Assembly: GCF_039908645.1 (NCBI RefSeq)
Contig: NZ_CP150917.1
Span: 3,235,501 to 3,299,500, forward strand
Direction of reading: 5' to 3'
Source: Pseudomonas helvetica
GTDB taxonomy: Bacteria; Pseudomonadota; Gammaproteobacteria; Pseudomonadales; Pseudomonadaceae
Length of the DNA stretch: 64,000 nt
Position 1 is the stretch's first letter. Every line of letters starts with the position of its first letter. Position numbers and translations under genes: made by a program. Under the pieces are notes generated by a model. It was given only the letters and a program-made list of their open reading frames with translations, did not search any database and was not told where the DNA came from. Of this stretch, positions 16,127 through 26,771 are shown one piece after another.

Positions 16127-17521
16127 ATGAACCTGTTTTCAATGCGGATTTTGCTGCGAACTCTGACAGTGCTGAGCCTGACACTGCTGGTGGCGTGTGG
16201 TTCGTTGCCCACTATCGTTCCCGATATGGCCTACACCAATCCGGCCTCTGTGAAGATCGACAGTACGCACGGACCGCTGTCAGCCGAACGCAGCAAGGCC
16301 GTTATTGACCGTTTGAAGGCCAATGGGGTCCAGACAAACATCTTCGACCTGCATATGGCGATCGAGGAGGCCATCGTCGGCAGCCCGTTGACGGACGGCA
16401 ACACGGTCGAACTGTTACAGAACGGTCCGACTACCTACCAATCAATGATCTCTGCGATTGGCAGCGCGCGTGATCACATCAATATCGAGAGTTACATTTT
16501 TGACGACGATGAAATCGGCGAGCGCTTTGCCGCAGCGCTGATTGCCAAACAAGCGGCTGGGGTACAGGTCAATCTGATCCGGGACAGCGTCGGTACCCTC
16601 AGCACACCTTCGGCTTTTTTTACCCGCCTGACCGCCGCGGGCATTAATGTGCTGGAATTCAACCCGGTCAATCCAGCGACCGCCAAGGCTGGGTGGCAAG
16701 TGAACCAGCGGGATCATCGTAAGCTACTGATCGTTGATGGCCGCATTGCCTTCCTTGGCGGTATCAACGTCAGCAGTGTCCATTCAGGCAACTCGTTCAG
16801 CCTGAACGCCAAAGTCAGGCCCGGCGGCAAGTTGCCCTGGCGCGACACTGACCTGCGGGTTGAAGGGCCGGCCGTGGCCGAACTGCAAAAGCTGTTTATC
16901 GAGACGTGGCAAAAGCAGAAAGGCAAGCCGCTCGCGGCACGTCATTACTTCCCGCAAACCGAACGCAAAGGCCACGAGGTCGTACGTGCCATCGGCAGCT
17001 CGCCAGACGAACCCTACAGCCTGATCTACGCCACGCTGATTTCGGCGCTACGCAGTGCGCAAACCGAAATCTGGCTGACTAACGCCTACTTCGTGCCCGA
17101 TCCGCAGTTGTTGACGGAGCTCAAGAACGCAGTGGCACGCGGCGTCGATGTGAAGCTGGTACTGCCCAGCAGCACTGATTCCTGGCTGGTTTTCAATGCT
17201 GGCCGCAGGCACTACACCGAGCTGCTGGAGGCCGGCGTCAAGCTCTACGAACGCCGCGATGCCTTGCTGCATGTCAAAACCGCGGTGATCGATGGTGTCT
17301 GGTCCACGGTCGGCTCTACCAATCTTGACTGGCGGAGTTTTCTGCACAACCAGGAAGTCAACGTCGTGGTACTGGGCAGCGGATTCGGCGAGAAAATGCG
17401 CGCGGCGTTCCTTGCGGACCTGCTGAAGTCGAACGAAATTACGCTTGAGCAGTGGCAGCGGCGTTCCCTTGACGTAAGAGCCAAGGAGCAGTTTGCGCAC
17501 CTCTGGGAGTACTGGTTGTGA
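16127..17521 (+). CDS. Cardiolipin synthase / phospholipase D family lipoprotein
   Basis: A 464-residue protein from ATG 16127, with GGAGG just upstream. The N-terminus looks like a lipoprotein signal (LSLTLLVACGSLP, lipobox VAC). Two HKD motifs define the family: His197 in HRKLLIVDGRIAFLGGINVS and His382 in HVKTAVIDGVWSTVGSTNLD. It would transfer phosphatidyl groups and make cardiolipin or remodel phospholipids at the envelope. Its lipoprotein anchor differs from the two N-terminal helices of ClsA. The last codon overlaps the next gene, so the two are translationally coupled. Confidence 0.9.
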   Translation: MNLFSMRILLRTLTVLSLTLLVACGSLPTIVPDMAYTNPASVKIDSTHGPLSAERSKAVIDRLKANGVQTNIFDLHMAIEEAIVGSPLTDGNTVELLQNGPTTYQSMISAIGSARDHINIESYIFDDDEIGERFAAALIAKQAAGVQVNLIRDSVGTLSTPSAFFTRLTAAGINVLEFNPVNPATAKAGWQVNQRDHRKLLIVDGRIAFLGGINVSSVHSGNSFSLNAKVRPGGKLPWRDTDLRVEGPAVAELQKLFIETWQKQKGKPLAARHYFPQTERKGHEVVRAIGSSPDEPYSLIYATLISALRSAQTEIWLTNAYFVPDPQLLTELKNAVARGVDVKLVLPSSTDSWLVFNAGRRHYTELLEAGVKLYERRDALLHVKTAVIDGVWSTVGSTNLDWRSFLHNQEVNVVVLGSGFGEKMRAAFLADLLKSNEITLEQWQRRSLDVRAKEQFAHLWEYWL

Positions 17522-18462
17522 GGCAAGCACAAATGACGCCCATGAAGCTTTTGAGCCGGGTGAATATCAGTTTCTGCAGAGGCGCCATGCTGGTTCACGT
17601 GGTCTTGCTCTATCTGTTGATCGGCATGCCGCTGGCCCACGCGCAGGATGCTCAAGCACTGACCGCACGCTACGGCGCCTTGCGTGAACAGTTGGCCAAC
17701 AACCCGTTCCACCGCCCGCTGTATCTTCAATCAACTGAAACGTCAGGCAGCCTGACAGGCGACGTCTATTCCTTGATCGAGCAACCCTATGCGGTGGTCA
17801 GTCCGGCGCTGCAGGGCATTGGCCATTGGTGCGATATCCTGATCCTGCATTTGAACGTGAAGAGTTGTCACGCCTCTTCCGGCGCAGAGGAAGGGTTACT
17901 CGTCAATATAGGGCGCAAGTCAGATCAGCCGCTGGCCGATACCTACCCGTTCGATTTTGTTTATCGGGTTGTGACCGATAGTGCCGATTACCTTCAGGTT
18001 GTGTTGAGCTCCGCGCAAGGACCGTTTGGAACGAGCAACTATCGGGTCAAGCTTGAAGTGGTGAAGCTCGATGCTCAACGCAGCTTCCTGCATTTGTCAT
18101 ATTCGTACGACTACGGTATTGCGGCCCGTGTGGCCATGCGGGGTTATCTGGCAACAGTCGGTCGCAACAAGGTCGGTTTCAGCATCGTTGGCCGCAAGGC
18201 CGATGGTCAGCCAGCCTATATCGGCGATATGCGTGGTCTCGTCGAGCGCAATGCGATGCGCTACTACGTGGCGATCGAAGCCTACCTCGGCGCGCTGACG
18301 ACACCCGCGCCGCAACAGCTCGAAAAACGTCTGAGCGACTGGTATGCCGGGATTGAACGTTACCCGCTGCAGTTGCATGAGATTGAGCGCAGCGAGTACC
18401 TCTCCATGAAGCGCAGTGAAGTCCAGCCCCAGCAAGTAGAAGGTTCGGCAGCAGCGAAATAA
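17518..18462 (+). CDS. Secreted protein of unknown function coupled to cardiolipin synthase
   Basis: Up to 314 residues from a GTG at 17518 that overlaps the preceding stop in GTGA. ATG at 17533 or 17542 are alternatives. The N-terminus has a signal peptide ending in GMPLAHAQDAQ. The mature protein has two cysteines (HWCDIL and KSCHAS) that could form a disulfide. The central part alternates strands like a lipid-binding fold (YDYGIAARVAMRGYLATVGR). I do not recognise the family. The tight coupling suggests it works with the phospholipase-D protein in the periplasm or outer envelope. Confidence 0.75.
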   Translation: MRQAQMTPMKLLSRVNISFCRGAMLVHVVLLYLLIGMPLAHAQDAQALTARYGALREQLANNPFHRPLYLQSTETSGSLTGDVYSLIEQPYAVVSPALQGIGHWCDILILHLNVKSCHASSGAEEGLLVNIGRKSDQPLADTYPFDFVYRVVTDSADYLQVVLSSAQGPFGTSNYRVKLEVVKLDAQRSFLHLSYSYDYGIAARVAMRGYLATVGRNKVGFSIVGRKADGQPAYIGDMRGLVERNAMRYYVAIEAYLGALTTPAPQQLEKRLSDWYAGIERYPLQLHEIERSEYLSMKRSEVQPQQVEGSAAAK

Positions 18463-18466
18463 AAAA

Positions 18467-18675
18467 GCCGGCTCTAGAGCCCAATGCTGTTCACTTAAGC
18501 CGATGTTTCAGGCATATCCGCCGTTGTGGCGAGGGAGCTTGCTCCCGCTGGGGCGCGAAGCGGCCCTGAATTGGGCCTGCTACGCAGTCCAGCGGGAGCA
18601 AGCTCCCTCGCCACAGATACTTTCTCAGGCCTCCAAACTTCCTTAAGTGAACAGCATTGCGGCTCTAGAGCCGGC
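18467..18675. repeat. 209-bp nested inverted repeat with an inner REP doublet
   Basis: The outer arms are 18467-18499 and 18642-18675, both built from GCCGGCTCTAGAGCC plus AATGCTGTTCACTTAAG and differing by one inserted or deleted base and one change. A second perfect 27-bp pair lies inside (18525-18551 and 18589-18615), containing the REP core GCGAGGGAGCTTGCTCCCGC. The centre has a third short pair (GGCCC/GGGCC). The element sits between converging genes, and its right arm covers the end of the alcohol dehydrogenase gene, whose stop is at 18665-18667. It may work as a bidirectional terminator or be a REPIN-like mobile repeat. Confidence 0.85.
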
Positions 18676-19825
18676 CGTGATACGCCGCTTCGAAAATCTC
18701 CATCGCGCCATGTCGGGTCAAGGGCAGCGGGTTACCGCCGGCGCAGGGGTCGACAATCGCCATGTCGGCGATCAGGTCGACCTGCCGATCATCCACTCCT
18801 AGCTCAAACAGCGTATGCGGCACGCCGATGTCCTTGCGCAACTTGAGGACGAAGGCCAGAAAACTGTCGAAGCCTGGGGTCGGCAGACGCAGATATGCCG
18901 CCAGGCGGGTGATGCGCTCCTCGATGGCCGGGCGATTGAATTTCAACACATAGGGCATGAACGTGGCGTTGGTCATGCCGTGATGGGTGTCGTACAGGGC
19001 GCCCACCGGATGCGCGAGCGCGTGCATCCCGCCCAGGCCTTTCTGGAAGGCAGTGGCACCCATCGCGGCGGCGGCGAGCATTTCCGCGCGCGCCTCAAGA
19101 TCAGAGGGGGTGCGTACTGCCCGTACCAGCGCATTGGCTACCAGGCGCATGCCTTCTACCGCAATCCCTTCGGCCATGGGGTGAAAACCGGGGGCGCAGT
19201 ACGACTCCAGGCAATGGGCAAAGGCATCCATCCCGGTGCCGGCAGTAACTTTTGCCGGCATGCCGACGGTGAGCGCCGGGTCGCTTATGACCACCCGCGG
19301 CATCATTTTCGGGTGGAAGATGATCCGTTTGGTATGTGTCCGCTCGTCGATGATCACCGCTGCACGGCCGACCTCGGAGCCCGTACCCGCGGTGGTCGGT
19401 ACTGCAATGATCGGGGCGATGCTGCTTTCGTCGGCGCGGGTCCAGTAATCGCCGATGTCTTCGAAATCCCACACCGGCCGGGTTTGGCCGCTCATGAAGG
19501 CGATCAGCTTGCCCATATCCAGCCCGCTGCCACCGCCAAAGGCGACCACGCCATCGTGCTTGCCGGCACGCCAGGCGTCGAGCCCTCCCGCCAGGTTGGC
19601 CTCGACCGGATTCGGCTTGAGGTCGCAAAACAGCGCTACGCCGAGGCCGGCGGCGCGTAGGGATTCCAGCGCCGCAGTGGTGATCGGCGCGCGCGCCAGG
19701 CCACTGTCGGTGACCAGCAACGGTCGCTGGATACCTTGGCTGCGGCAGGTGTCGGCCAGCTCGGCGATACGGCCAACACCGAAGTGGATGCTCGTGGGGT
19801 AGTTCCAGTTCGCAGTCAGGCTCAT
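18665..19825 (-). CDS. Iron-containing alcohol dehydrogenase
   Basis: A 386-residue group III (Fe-dependent) alcohol dehydrogenase. It has the NAD site FGGGSGLDMGK, the stretch VPTTAGTGSEVGRAAVI, and the metal-binding histidines in DAFAHCLESYCAP and LGGMHALAHPVGALYDTHHG. It is the last gene of a three-gene minus-strand operon, 3 bp after the aldehyde dehydrogenase. With a gamma-glutamylation enzyme upstream, it may oxidise the alcohol group of a glutamylated amino alcohol. The substrate is inferred from context only. The final codons lie within the right arm of an inverted repeat. Confidence 0.88.
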   Translation of the reverse strand: MSLTANWNYPTSIHFGVGRIAELADTCRSQGIQRPLLVTDSGLARAPITTAALESLRAAGLGVALFCDLKPNPVEANLAGGLDAWRAGKHDGVVAFGGGSGLDMGKLIAFMSGQTRPVWDFEDIGDYWTRADESSIAPIIAVPTTAGTGSEVGRAAVIIDERTHTKRIIFHPKMMPRVVISDPALTVGMPAKVTAGTGMDAFAHCLESYCAPGFHPMAEGIAVEGMRLVANALVRAVRTPSDLEARAEMLAAAAMGATAFQKGLGGMHALAHPVGALYDTHHGMTNATFMPYVLKFNRPAIEERITRLAAYLRLPTPGFDSFLAFVLKLRKDIGVPHTLFELGVDDRQVDLIADMAIVDPCAGGNPLPLTRHGAMEIFEAAYHGRL

Positions 19826-19828
19826 GGC

Positions 19829-21220
19829 TCAGATCTCATGGCGCAAATGGAAGGATTTGGCTCGGGTCAGGTGTTCGTAACCGATGCGCGACAGCGTCAC
19901 GCCGCGCCCGCTGTTTTTCACCCCGGTCCAGGCCAGAGCCGGGTCCAGGTAATCGCAGCGGTTCATGAATACGCTGCCGGTGGCGATCTCGTCGCCGATG
20001 CGTTCGGCGGCGGCGAGGTCGGTGGTCCAGATGGAAGCGCTGAGCCCGAACTCACTGTCGTTCATCAAGGCGATGGCTTCGTCGTCACTGGCAACCGGCA
20101 TGATGCCGACCACCGGACCAAAGCTTTCTTCGCGCATCACCGACATGTGATGGCTGACATCGACTAACACCTGCGGCGCGAGGTAGGCGCTGCCGGGCAC
20201 GTCCGCTGGAAAAGCCTTTGGATCGATCAGTGCTTTTGCACCTTTTGCCAGCGCTTCGGCGATCTGCCCGCGTACGAACTCCGCAGCTCCCGGATTGACC
20301 AACGGGCCGAGGGTGGTGGCTTCGTCCAGCGGGTTGCCCAGCACGTATTGGCGGGTCAGGGCGGCAAAGCGTTCGACAAACGCCGGGTAAATTGTTTGAC
20401 CGACATAAATGCGTTCGACGGCGCAACAGCTTTGCCCGGAATTGAAGAAGCTGCCGTCCACCAGGTTTTCCACGGCATGCTCAAGGTTGGCGTCTGCGCG
20501 GACGTAGGCCGGGTCTTTGCCGCCGAGCTCCAGCCCGATGCCGAGGAAGAGCCCGGTGGCGGCGATTTCGATGGCTTTGCCGGCTTCGACCGAACCGGTG
20601 AAGTTCACTTGCTGCACCCGTCCCGAGGCAATGATCGCCGCGGTATAGGTGTGATTGAGCAGCAGGTTATGGAACAGCCCTTCGGGCAGGTTGGCGCGGC
20701 GAAAGGCCTCGGCGAAACGCTCGCCGACCAGCAGCGTTTGCGAGGCGTGTTTGAGGATGACGCTGTTGCCGGCCATCAGCGCCGGAATAATCGTATTCAC
20801 CGCCGTCAGGTAGGGGTAATTCCACGGAGCGATAACCAGCACCGTCCCCAGCGGTTCGCGTTTGATCTGGCGTCGAAACCCCGCGACAGGCGCAGGTTCG
20901 ACCGCAGCCAAGGCTTCAGGTGCGATGGCGATCATATGGCGCGCACGCTCTTCGAAACCACGCAGCTCGCCGGCACCAAAGCGTACCGGGCGGCCCATTT
21001 GCCAGGCAAGTTCCGGGACTATTTCGTCTTTCATGGCCAGCATCGCGTCCACGGCAGCACTGCAAAAAGCGGCGCGTTCGCTCAGTGGCCGGCGCTTCCA
21101 TGACGCCTGGGCGGCTGCAGCAGCCGTCAGAGCCTGCTCGATCTGCGCCGCATCGGCGCAGTGGCGTTCGGCGTAGACCCGGCCATCGACCGGGGAGATG
21201 AGTTGAATCATCGTCGTCAT
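19829..21220 (-). CDS. Aldehyde dehydrogenase
   Basis: About 463 residues from ATG 21220, preceded by GAGG at normal spacing. A longer frame from 21256 would overlap the upstream gene and is less likely. The catalytic Cys lies in NSGQSCCAVERI and the catalytic Glu in GLELGGKDPAY. The cofactor region APWNYPYLTAVNTIIPALMAG is standard. It is placed between the glutamine-synthetase-like gene and the Fe alcohol dehydrogenase. The pair would take an alcohol through an aldehyde to an acid. The specific aldehyde is unknown. Confidence 0.88.
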   Translation of the reverse strand: MTTMIQLISPVDGRVYAERHCADAAQIEQALTAAAAAQASWKRRPLSERAAFCSAAVDAMLAMKDEIVPELAWQMGRPVRFGAGELRGFEERARHMIAIAPEALAAVEPAPVAGFRRQIKREPLGTVLVIAPWNYPYLTAVNTIIPALMAGNSVILKHASQTLLVGERFAEAFRRANLPEGLFHNLLLNHTYTAAIIASGRVQQVNFTGSVEAGKAIEIAATGLFLGIGLELGGKDPAYVRADANLEHAVENLVDGSFFNSGQSCCAVERIYVGQTIYPAFVERFAALTRQYVLGNPLDEATTLGPLVNPGAAEFVRGQIAEALAKGAKALIDPKAFPADVPGSAYLAPQVLVDVSHHMSVMREESFGPVVGIMPVASDDEAIALMNDSEFGLSASIWTTDLAAAERIGDEIATGSVFMNRCDYLDPALAWTGVKNSGRGVTLSRIGYEHLTRAKSFHLRHEI

Positions 21221-21242
21221 GGCTGCCTCAATAATCGATTGC

Positions 21243-22619
21243 TCAATAGCGCTCAAAGCCGCGCTGCAGTTCCCAGTCGGTTATCCGTCGGTCGTACTCT
21301 TTCTGCTCCCATTCGGCGGTGTGCACGTAGTGGTCGACCACTTCGTCACCGAACGCCTCGCGCAACATGCTCGAGGCCTTGAGCGCGGCGCAGGCTTCGC
21401 GCAGGGTCTTCGAGACTTCCGGCAAGTGTTCGTCGAGGTAGGCATCGCCTTCAAAGGGTGGCGCCAGGCTGAGCTGCTCGTCGATACCGGCCAGGCCTGC
21501 GGCGATCAACGCGGCGAAGGCCAGATAAGGGTTGAGGTCGGCGCCGCCGATGCGACATTCGATACGGATGGATTTGCTGCCTTCGGCGCACAAACGAAAG
21601 CCTGCGGTGCGGTTGTCCCGACTCCAGATCGCCCGGGTTGGCGCGAAAGTGCCGGCCTGGAAGCGCTTGTACGAATTGATGTAAGGCGCGAGAAAACAGG
21701 TGATGTCGTTGGCGTACTTGAGCTGCCCGGCCACCCAGGCACGCATCAGCGTCGACATGCCGAACTCGGCCTTGGGGTCGAAGAACAACGGCTTCTTGCC
21801 ATTCTTGTCCCACAACGAGTTGTGGATATGGCTACTGGACCCGGCGGCGTCATAGCGCCACTTGGCCATGAACGTGATCGCCTTGCCCTGCAATTGCGCG
21901 ATCTCTTTGCAGGCGTGCTTGATGATCACGTGCTGGTCGGCCATGGTCAGGGCATCGGCATAACGGACGTTGATTTCTTCCTGGCCCGGGCCCCATTCAC
22001 CCTTGGAGTTCTCCACGGGAATGCCGGATGCCTGCAAATGTTTGCGAATCGCCCGCAGCACCGGCTCCTCGCGGGTGGTCTGGAGGATGTTGTAATCCTC
22101 GATGTAGTGGCCGGCAGTTTTCGGCTTTTGGTAATTGCGCTCGTGGATGGCCTCGTAACTCTCGTCAAACAGATAGAACTCCAGCTCAGAGGCAAACATG
22201 CCGCTGTAGCCGCGCTCGCGCAGTCGCTCGATCTGCTTTTTCAGGATTGCCCGCGGGCTGTGCGGCAAGTCCCGCCGATGGTGGTGATCGAGCACGTCGC
22301 AGAGCACCAGCGCCGTGCATTCCAGCCACGGCACGCGACGCAAGGTGGCCATATCGGGTTTGAGCACGAAATCGCCATAGCCTTTGCTCCAGCTGGCGGC
22401 GGCATAACCCGGCACCGGCTCCATGTCGATGTCGTCGGCCAGCAGGTAATTGCAGCAGTGGGTTTCTTCATGGCCGCTGTCGATGAAAAACTCGACCTGG
22501 AATCGCTTGCCGACCAGTCGCCCCTGCATATCGACCATGCAGACCAGCACGGTATCGATATCACCTGCGCTAGCGGCGAGTTTCAGTTCTTCGAAGCTGA
22601 GAAGGGGCTCGGTCATCAC
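21243..22619 (-). CDS. Glutamine-synthetase-family gamma-glutamyl ligase
   Basis: The 458-residue protein has the GS fold with the catalytic strands SELEFYLF and GPGQEEINVRYADAL. The histidine stretch GSSSHIHNSLW and the NRTAGFRLC region with the downstream IECRIGGADLNPYLAFAAL are also present. It lacks the adenylylation region of GlnA and resembles PuuA/GlnA-like enzymes that glutamylate amines. The operon partners, an aldehyde dehydrogenase and an Fe alcohol dehydrogenase, fit a gamma-glutamylated pathway for a polyamine, ethanolamine-type or isopropylamine-type amine. The first product could be a gamma-glutamyl amide. The actual amine is unknown. The initiating ATG could be either of two adjacent codons. 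Confidence 0.85.
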   Translation of the reverse strand: MMTEPLLSFEELKLAASAGDIDTVLVCMVDMQGRLVGKRFQVEFFIDSGHEETHCCNYLLADDIDMEPVPGYAAASWSKGYGDFVLKPDMATLRRVPWLECTALVLCDVLDHHHRRDLPHSPRAILKKQIERLRERGYSGMFASELEFYLFDESYEAIHERNYQKPKTAGHYIEDYNILQTTREEPVLRAIRKHLQASGIPVENSKGEWGPGQEEINVRYADALTMADQHVIIKHACKEIAQLQGKAITFMAKWRYDAAGSSSHIHNSLWDKNGKKPLFFDPKAEFGMSTLMRAWVAGQLKYANDITCFLAPYINSYKRFQAGTFAPTRAIWSRDNRTAGFRLCAEGSKSIRIECRIGGADLNPYLAFAALIAAGLAGIDEQLSLAPPFEGDAYLDEHLPEVSKTLREACAALKASSMLREAFGDEVVDHYVHTAEWEQKEYDRRITDWELQRGFERY

Positions 22620-22827
22620 GTCAGTCCTGCGTGAATGGTTTGGGCCGGTCTGAAATAGCTATTGCAGACGCTCTTCAGAAAAACCAAAACCTGCAGGCGC
22701 GAGCATCGTGAGCAATGAGCTGCTGAAAGCTTAGCCTACTGCTGCCGGGCGCACGTCCTGGCGAGCGGATCCCGACGAATCACCAGCAGTTCCAGCAGCT
22801 AAAATGACACTCAAGAGGGATGGCACT

Positions 22828-23145
22828 ATGAGTGAGTTCGTCAAGGTCGCCTGCGTGGGGGATGTCGAACCGGGTAACGGCATAACCGTGAACCTTGGGG
22901 GCACGCCCGTCGCGCTGTTCAATGTCGATGGCCGGTACTTCGCCATCCACAACACCTGTCCGCACGAAGACGGTTCGCTGGGGGACGGAATACTGTGCGA
23001 CACCGTGGTGATTTGCCCGGTTCACGCCTACGAGTTCGACGTGACCAGCGGCGAGTGCCTCACCGAACCGGCTTACCAGGTCGAACAGTTCGAGGTCCGG
23101 GTGGACGGAAACGACATCCTGTTACGGCAATCGTCGGATGTTTGA
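22828..23145 (+). CDS. Rieske-type [2Fe-2S] ferredoxin
   Basis: A 105-residue soluble protein. The cluster ligands are Cys44 and His46 (TCPHEDG) and Cys63 and His66 (CPVHAYEFD), the Rieske CxH and CxxH pattern. It resembles NirD and dioxygenase-type ferredoxins. AGAGGGA at 22814-22820 places the start at ATG 22828. An in-frame ATG 24 bp upstream lacks a good site. It lies 90 bp before sufB on the same strand. It may be an electron donor or a client of the SUF system, but no oxygenase partner is nearby. Confidence 0.88.
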   Translation: MSEFVKVACVGDVEPGNGITVNLGGTPVALFNVDGRYFAIHNTCPHEDGSLGDGILCDTVVICPVHAYEFDVTSGECLTEPAYQVEQFEVRVDGNDILLRQSSDV

Positions 23146-23234
23146 ACGCCAGGGGCTAGCTCGGGTCGTAAGGAACAGGGAAGGAGTATAGTTAAACGAT
23201 CACATCGTCCTGCCAACAGCAGGAGGCATCCGCG

Positions 23235-24683
23235 ATGAGCACTGACAATTCGAGGATCCGCGAACTCAGCAACCGGGCCTACAAGTACGGCTTTGTCTCT
23301 GATTTTGAGAGCGACGCGGCCCCGCGCGGGCTCAACGAAGACCTCATCCGCCTGATCTCGACGAAGAAGAACGAGCCGCAGTGGCTGCTCGACTGGCGCC
23401 TGAAGGCCTATCGCCACTGGCTGACGATGCGCGAGCCCTCCTGGCAGAACGTCCATTACGCGCCCATCGACTACCAGGACATCATCTATTACTCGGCGCC
23501 GAAGCCGAAAACGCCAGGGCCCGGCAGTCTTGACGAGGTCGATCCCGAGCTGCGCGAGATGTTCGGCAAGCTCGGCATCTCGCTCGCCGAACAGGAACGC
23601 CTGACCGGCGTTGCGGTGGATGCGGTGGTCGACTCGGTCTCGGTCGCGACTACCTTCAAGCACAAACTCGCCGAAGTCGGGGTGATCTTCTGCTCGTTCT
23701 CCGAGGCCGTGCAGAACCATCCGGAACTGGTGCGCAAATACCTCGGTTCGGTCGTGCCCTACAGCGACAACTTCTTTGCCACACTGAACTCGGCGGTGTT
23801 TTCCGACGGTTCCTTCTGCTACGTGCCCAAGGGCGTGCGTTGCCCGATGGAACTGTCGACCTATTTCCGCATCAACGCCGCGGACACCGGGCAGTTCGAA
23901 CGCACGTTGATCGTTGCGGAAGAGGGCGCCTATGTGAGCTACCTCGAGGGCTGCACCGCGCCGATGCGCGACAATAACCAGCTGCACGCGGCGGTGGTCG
24001 AACTGGTTGCGCTGGATAACGCCCAGATCAAGTACGCCACAGTGCAGAATTGGTACCCCGGCGATGCCCAAGGACGCGGCGGCATCTTCAATTTCGTCAC
24101 CAAACGTGGCAAGTGCGCAGGCGCACACTCGAAGATCTCCTGGACGCAGGTCGAAACCGGCTCCGCGATCACCTGGAAATACCCGGGAGTGATTCTCCAG
24201 GGCGATTATTCGGTCGGCGAGTTCTATTCAGTCGCCCTGACGGCCAATCACCAACAGGCGGACACCGGCACCAAGATGATCCACATCGGCCGGCATACGC
24301 GCAGCACCATTCTGTCCAAGGGAATATCCGCCGGTCATGGACAGAACACCTACCGCGGCCTGGTGAAGATCCAGAAAGCCGCGACCGGCGCCCGCAACCA
24401 CACGCAGTGCGATTCGCTGCTGCTGGGCAGCGAATGCGGCGCGCACACGTTTCCTTATATCGACGTAAAGAACCCCAGCGCCCAGGTCGAGCACGAGGCC
24501 TCCACGTCGAAGATCAGCGACGAGCAGCTGTTTTACTGCCGGCAGCGCGGTATCAGCGCGGAGGACGCGGTGCCGATGATCGTCAACGGTTTCTGCCGCG
24601 AAGTGCTCAAGGAGCTGCCGATGGAGTTTGCGGTGGAAGCCCAGAAACTGCTGGGTGTGAGCCTGGAGGGCTGCGTGGGCTAA
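23235..24683 (+). CDS. sufB: Fe-S cluster assembly scaffold SufB
   Basis: The 482-residue protein matches SufB at its normal length. Visible landmarks are [28 protein letters not shown] and [19 protein letters not shown]. The C-terminal core has [20 protein letters not shown] and the highly conserved [20 protein letters not shown]. SufB forms the scaffold SufBC2D in the cytoplasm. AGGAGG at 23220-23225 gives a strong start. It opens an operon sufB-C-D-S-U-T with short gaps or overlaps. Confidence 0.97.
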   Translation: MSTDNSRIRELSNRAYKYGFVSDFESDAAPRGLNEDLIRLISTKKNEPQWLLDWRLKAYRHWLTMREPSWQNVHYAPIDYQDIIYYSAPKPKTPGPGSLDEVDPELREMFGKLGISLAEQERLTGVAVDAVVDSVSVATTFKHKLAEVGVIFCSFSEAVQNHPELVRKYLGSVVPYSDNFFATLNSAVFSDGSFCYVPKGVRCPMELSTYFRINAADTGQFERTLIVAEEGAYVSYLEGCTAPMRDNNQLHAAVVELVALDNAQIKYATVQNWYPGDAQGRGGIFNFVTKRGKCAGAHSKISWTQVETGSAITWKYPGVILQGDYSVGEFYSVALTANHQQADTGTKMIHIGRHTRSTILSKGISAGHGQNTYRGLVKIQKAATGARNHTQCDSLLLGSECGAHTFPYIDVKNPSAQVEHEASTSKISDEQLFYCRQRGISAEDAVPMIVNGFCREVLKELPMEFAVEAQKLLGVSLEGCVG

Positions 24684-24699
24684 GGCCCGGGGTGGGAGC

Positions 24700-25460
<761 letters not shown>

Positions 25461-25464
<4 letters not shown>

Positions 25465-26771
25465 ACAGCGCGGCGTTGCTCTCGCAGCTCAACCCCAGCG
25501 TTGACGCCCGGCGTCCGGCCTGGCTGCAAGCGTTGCGCCGCGATGCGTTCCAGTGGGTGACCGAGCAAGGCTTTCCGACGGCCAAGGACGAAGCCTGGAA
25601 GCACACGCGAGTCGCGCCGATCCTGGAGATTCCTTTCCAGCCGGTCGAAACGATCGCGAGTCAGGAGCTGTCCGCCGTCGACATCGAACGACTCGCCGGC
25701 AACTACGGCGGCGTGCGGCTGGTCTTCGTCAACGGTTATTTCGCGGCTGAACTGTCGGCACTTGAAGGGCTTCCCCGGGGCGTTAAGGTGTGCCCATTCG
25801 CACCGCTGCTGAACGCCGACAATGGGGCGCTCGAAAACCTGTTCGCCCATGCGTTTCGCTCACAGCCACAAGCCTTTACCGCACTGAATGCGGCGTTTGC
25901 CGAGGATGGGGCGTTGGTGCAGATTCCTGCCCACACGACGCTCGACGTCCCGATCCATCTGGTGTTTCTCTCGCCATCGGACGCCACGCCGCGGGTGACC
26001 CATCCGCGTGTCCTGGTGCAGATGGGGGCAGGGAGCCGGGCGATTCTGGTGCAAAGCCATGTCAGCAGCGGGGAAGAGGTCTACCTGAGTAACGCAGTCA
26101 GCGAGGTGCTGCTGGACGCCGACGCTACGCTTGAACATTACACGCTGCAGAACGAGAGCACGGCGGCCTTCCATGTCGCGCTGCTCAGCGTGCGCCAGGC
26201 TCAGGGCAGTCACTTCACAGCGCATTCCCTGGCACTGGGTTCGAAACTGGCAAGGCAGGAACTGCGCGTGGTACTCGAAGGCCCAGGCGCCGAAGTCGCC
26301 CTGAACGGTTTGTACTTGCCGCGAGGCCAGCAGCATTTGGACAATCAGACAACCATCGAGCATCGGGCCCCGCGGTGCACCAGCCGCGAGCGCTATAAAG
26401 GCGTGATCGATGATCATGGGCATGGAATCTTTGACGGACGGATCATCGTGCGTCCGGGAGCGATGAAGACCGATGCCAGCCAGACCAACAAGAATCTGCT
26501 GTTGTCGACGTCGGCCCAGGTCAACTCTCAGCCTCGGCTGGAGATATTCGCCGATGACGTCAAGTGCGCTCACGGTGCCGCCGTCGGCCAACTCGATGAG
26601 CAGGCTATTTTCTACCTGCGCTCACGCGGTATTCCGCTGGCGGCGGCGCGGTCGCTGCTGACCTTTGCGTTCGTCAGCGAGATGCTCAAGCTCATTGAAC
26701 TGGAGCCGTTGCGCGAGCATGTGCAGCGACTGGTCACCGCGCAACTGCGCGGGCGGGAGGTGTCGGTATGA
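25461..26771 (+). CDS. sufD: Fe-S cluster assembly protein SufD
   Basis: A 436-residue SufB/SufD-type beta-helix protein. The N-terminal [19 protein letters not shown] and the C-terminal core ([21 protein letters not shown] region and [20 protein letters not shown]) are clear SufD signatures. It pairs with SufB in the scaffold and is needed for iron acquisition in the E. coli system. It overlaps sufC and sufS by 4 bp each. Confidence 0.95.

Noticed and set aside
19101..19628. Antisense-frame protein in the alcohol dehydrogenase gene
   Set aside because: Arg- and His-rich shadow of the dehydrogenase gene without motifs.
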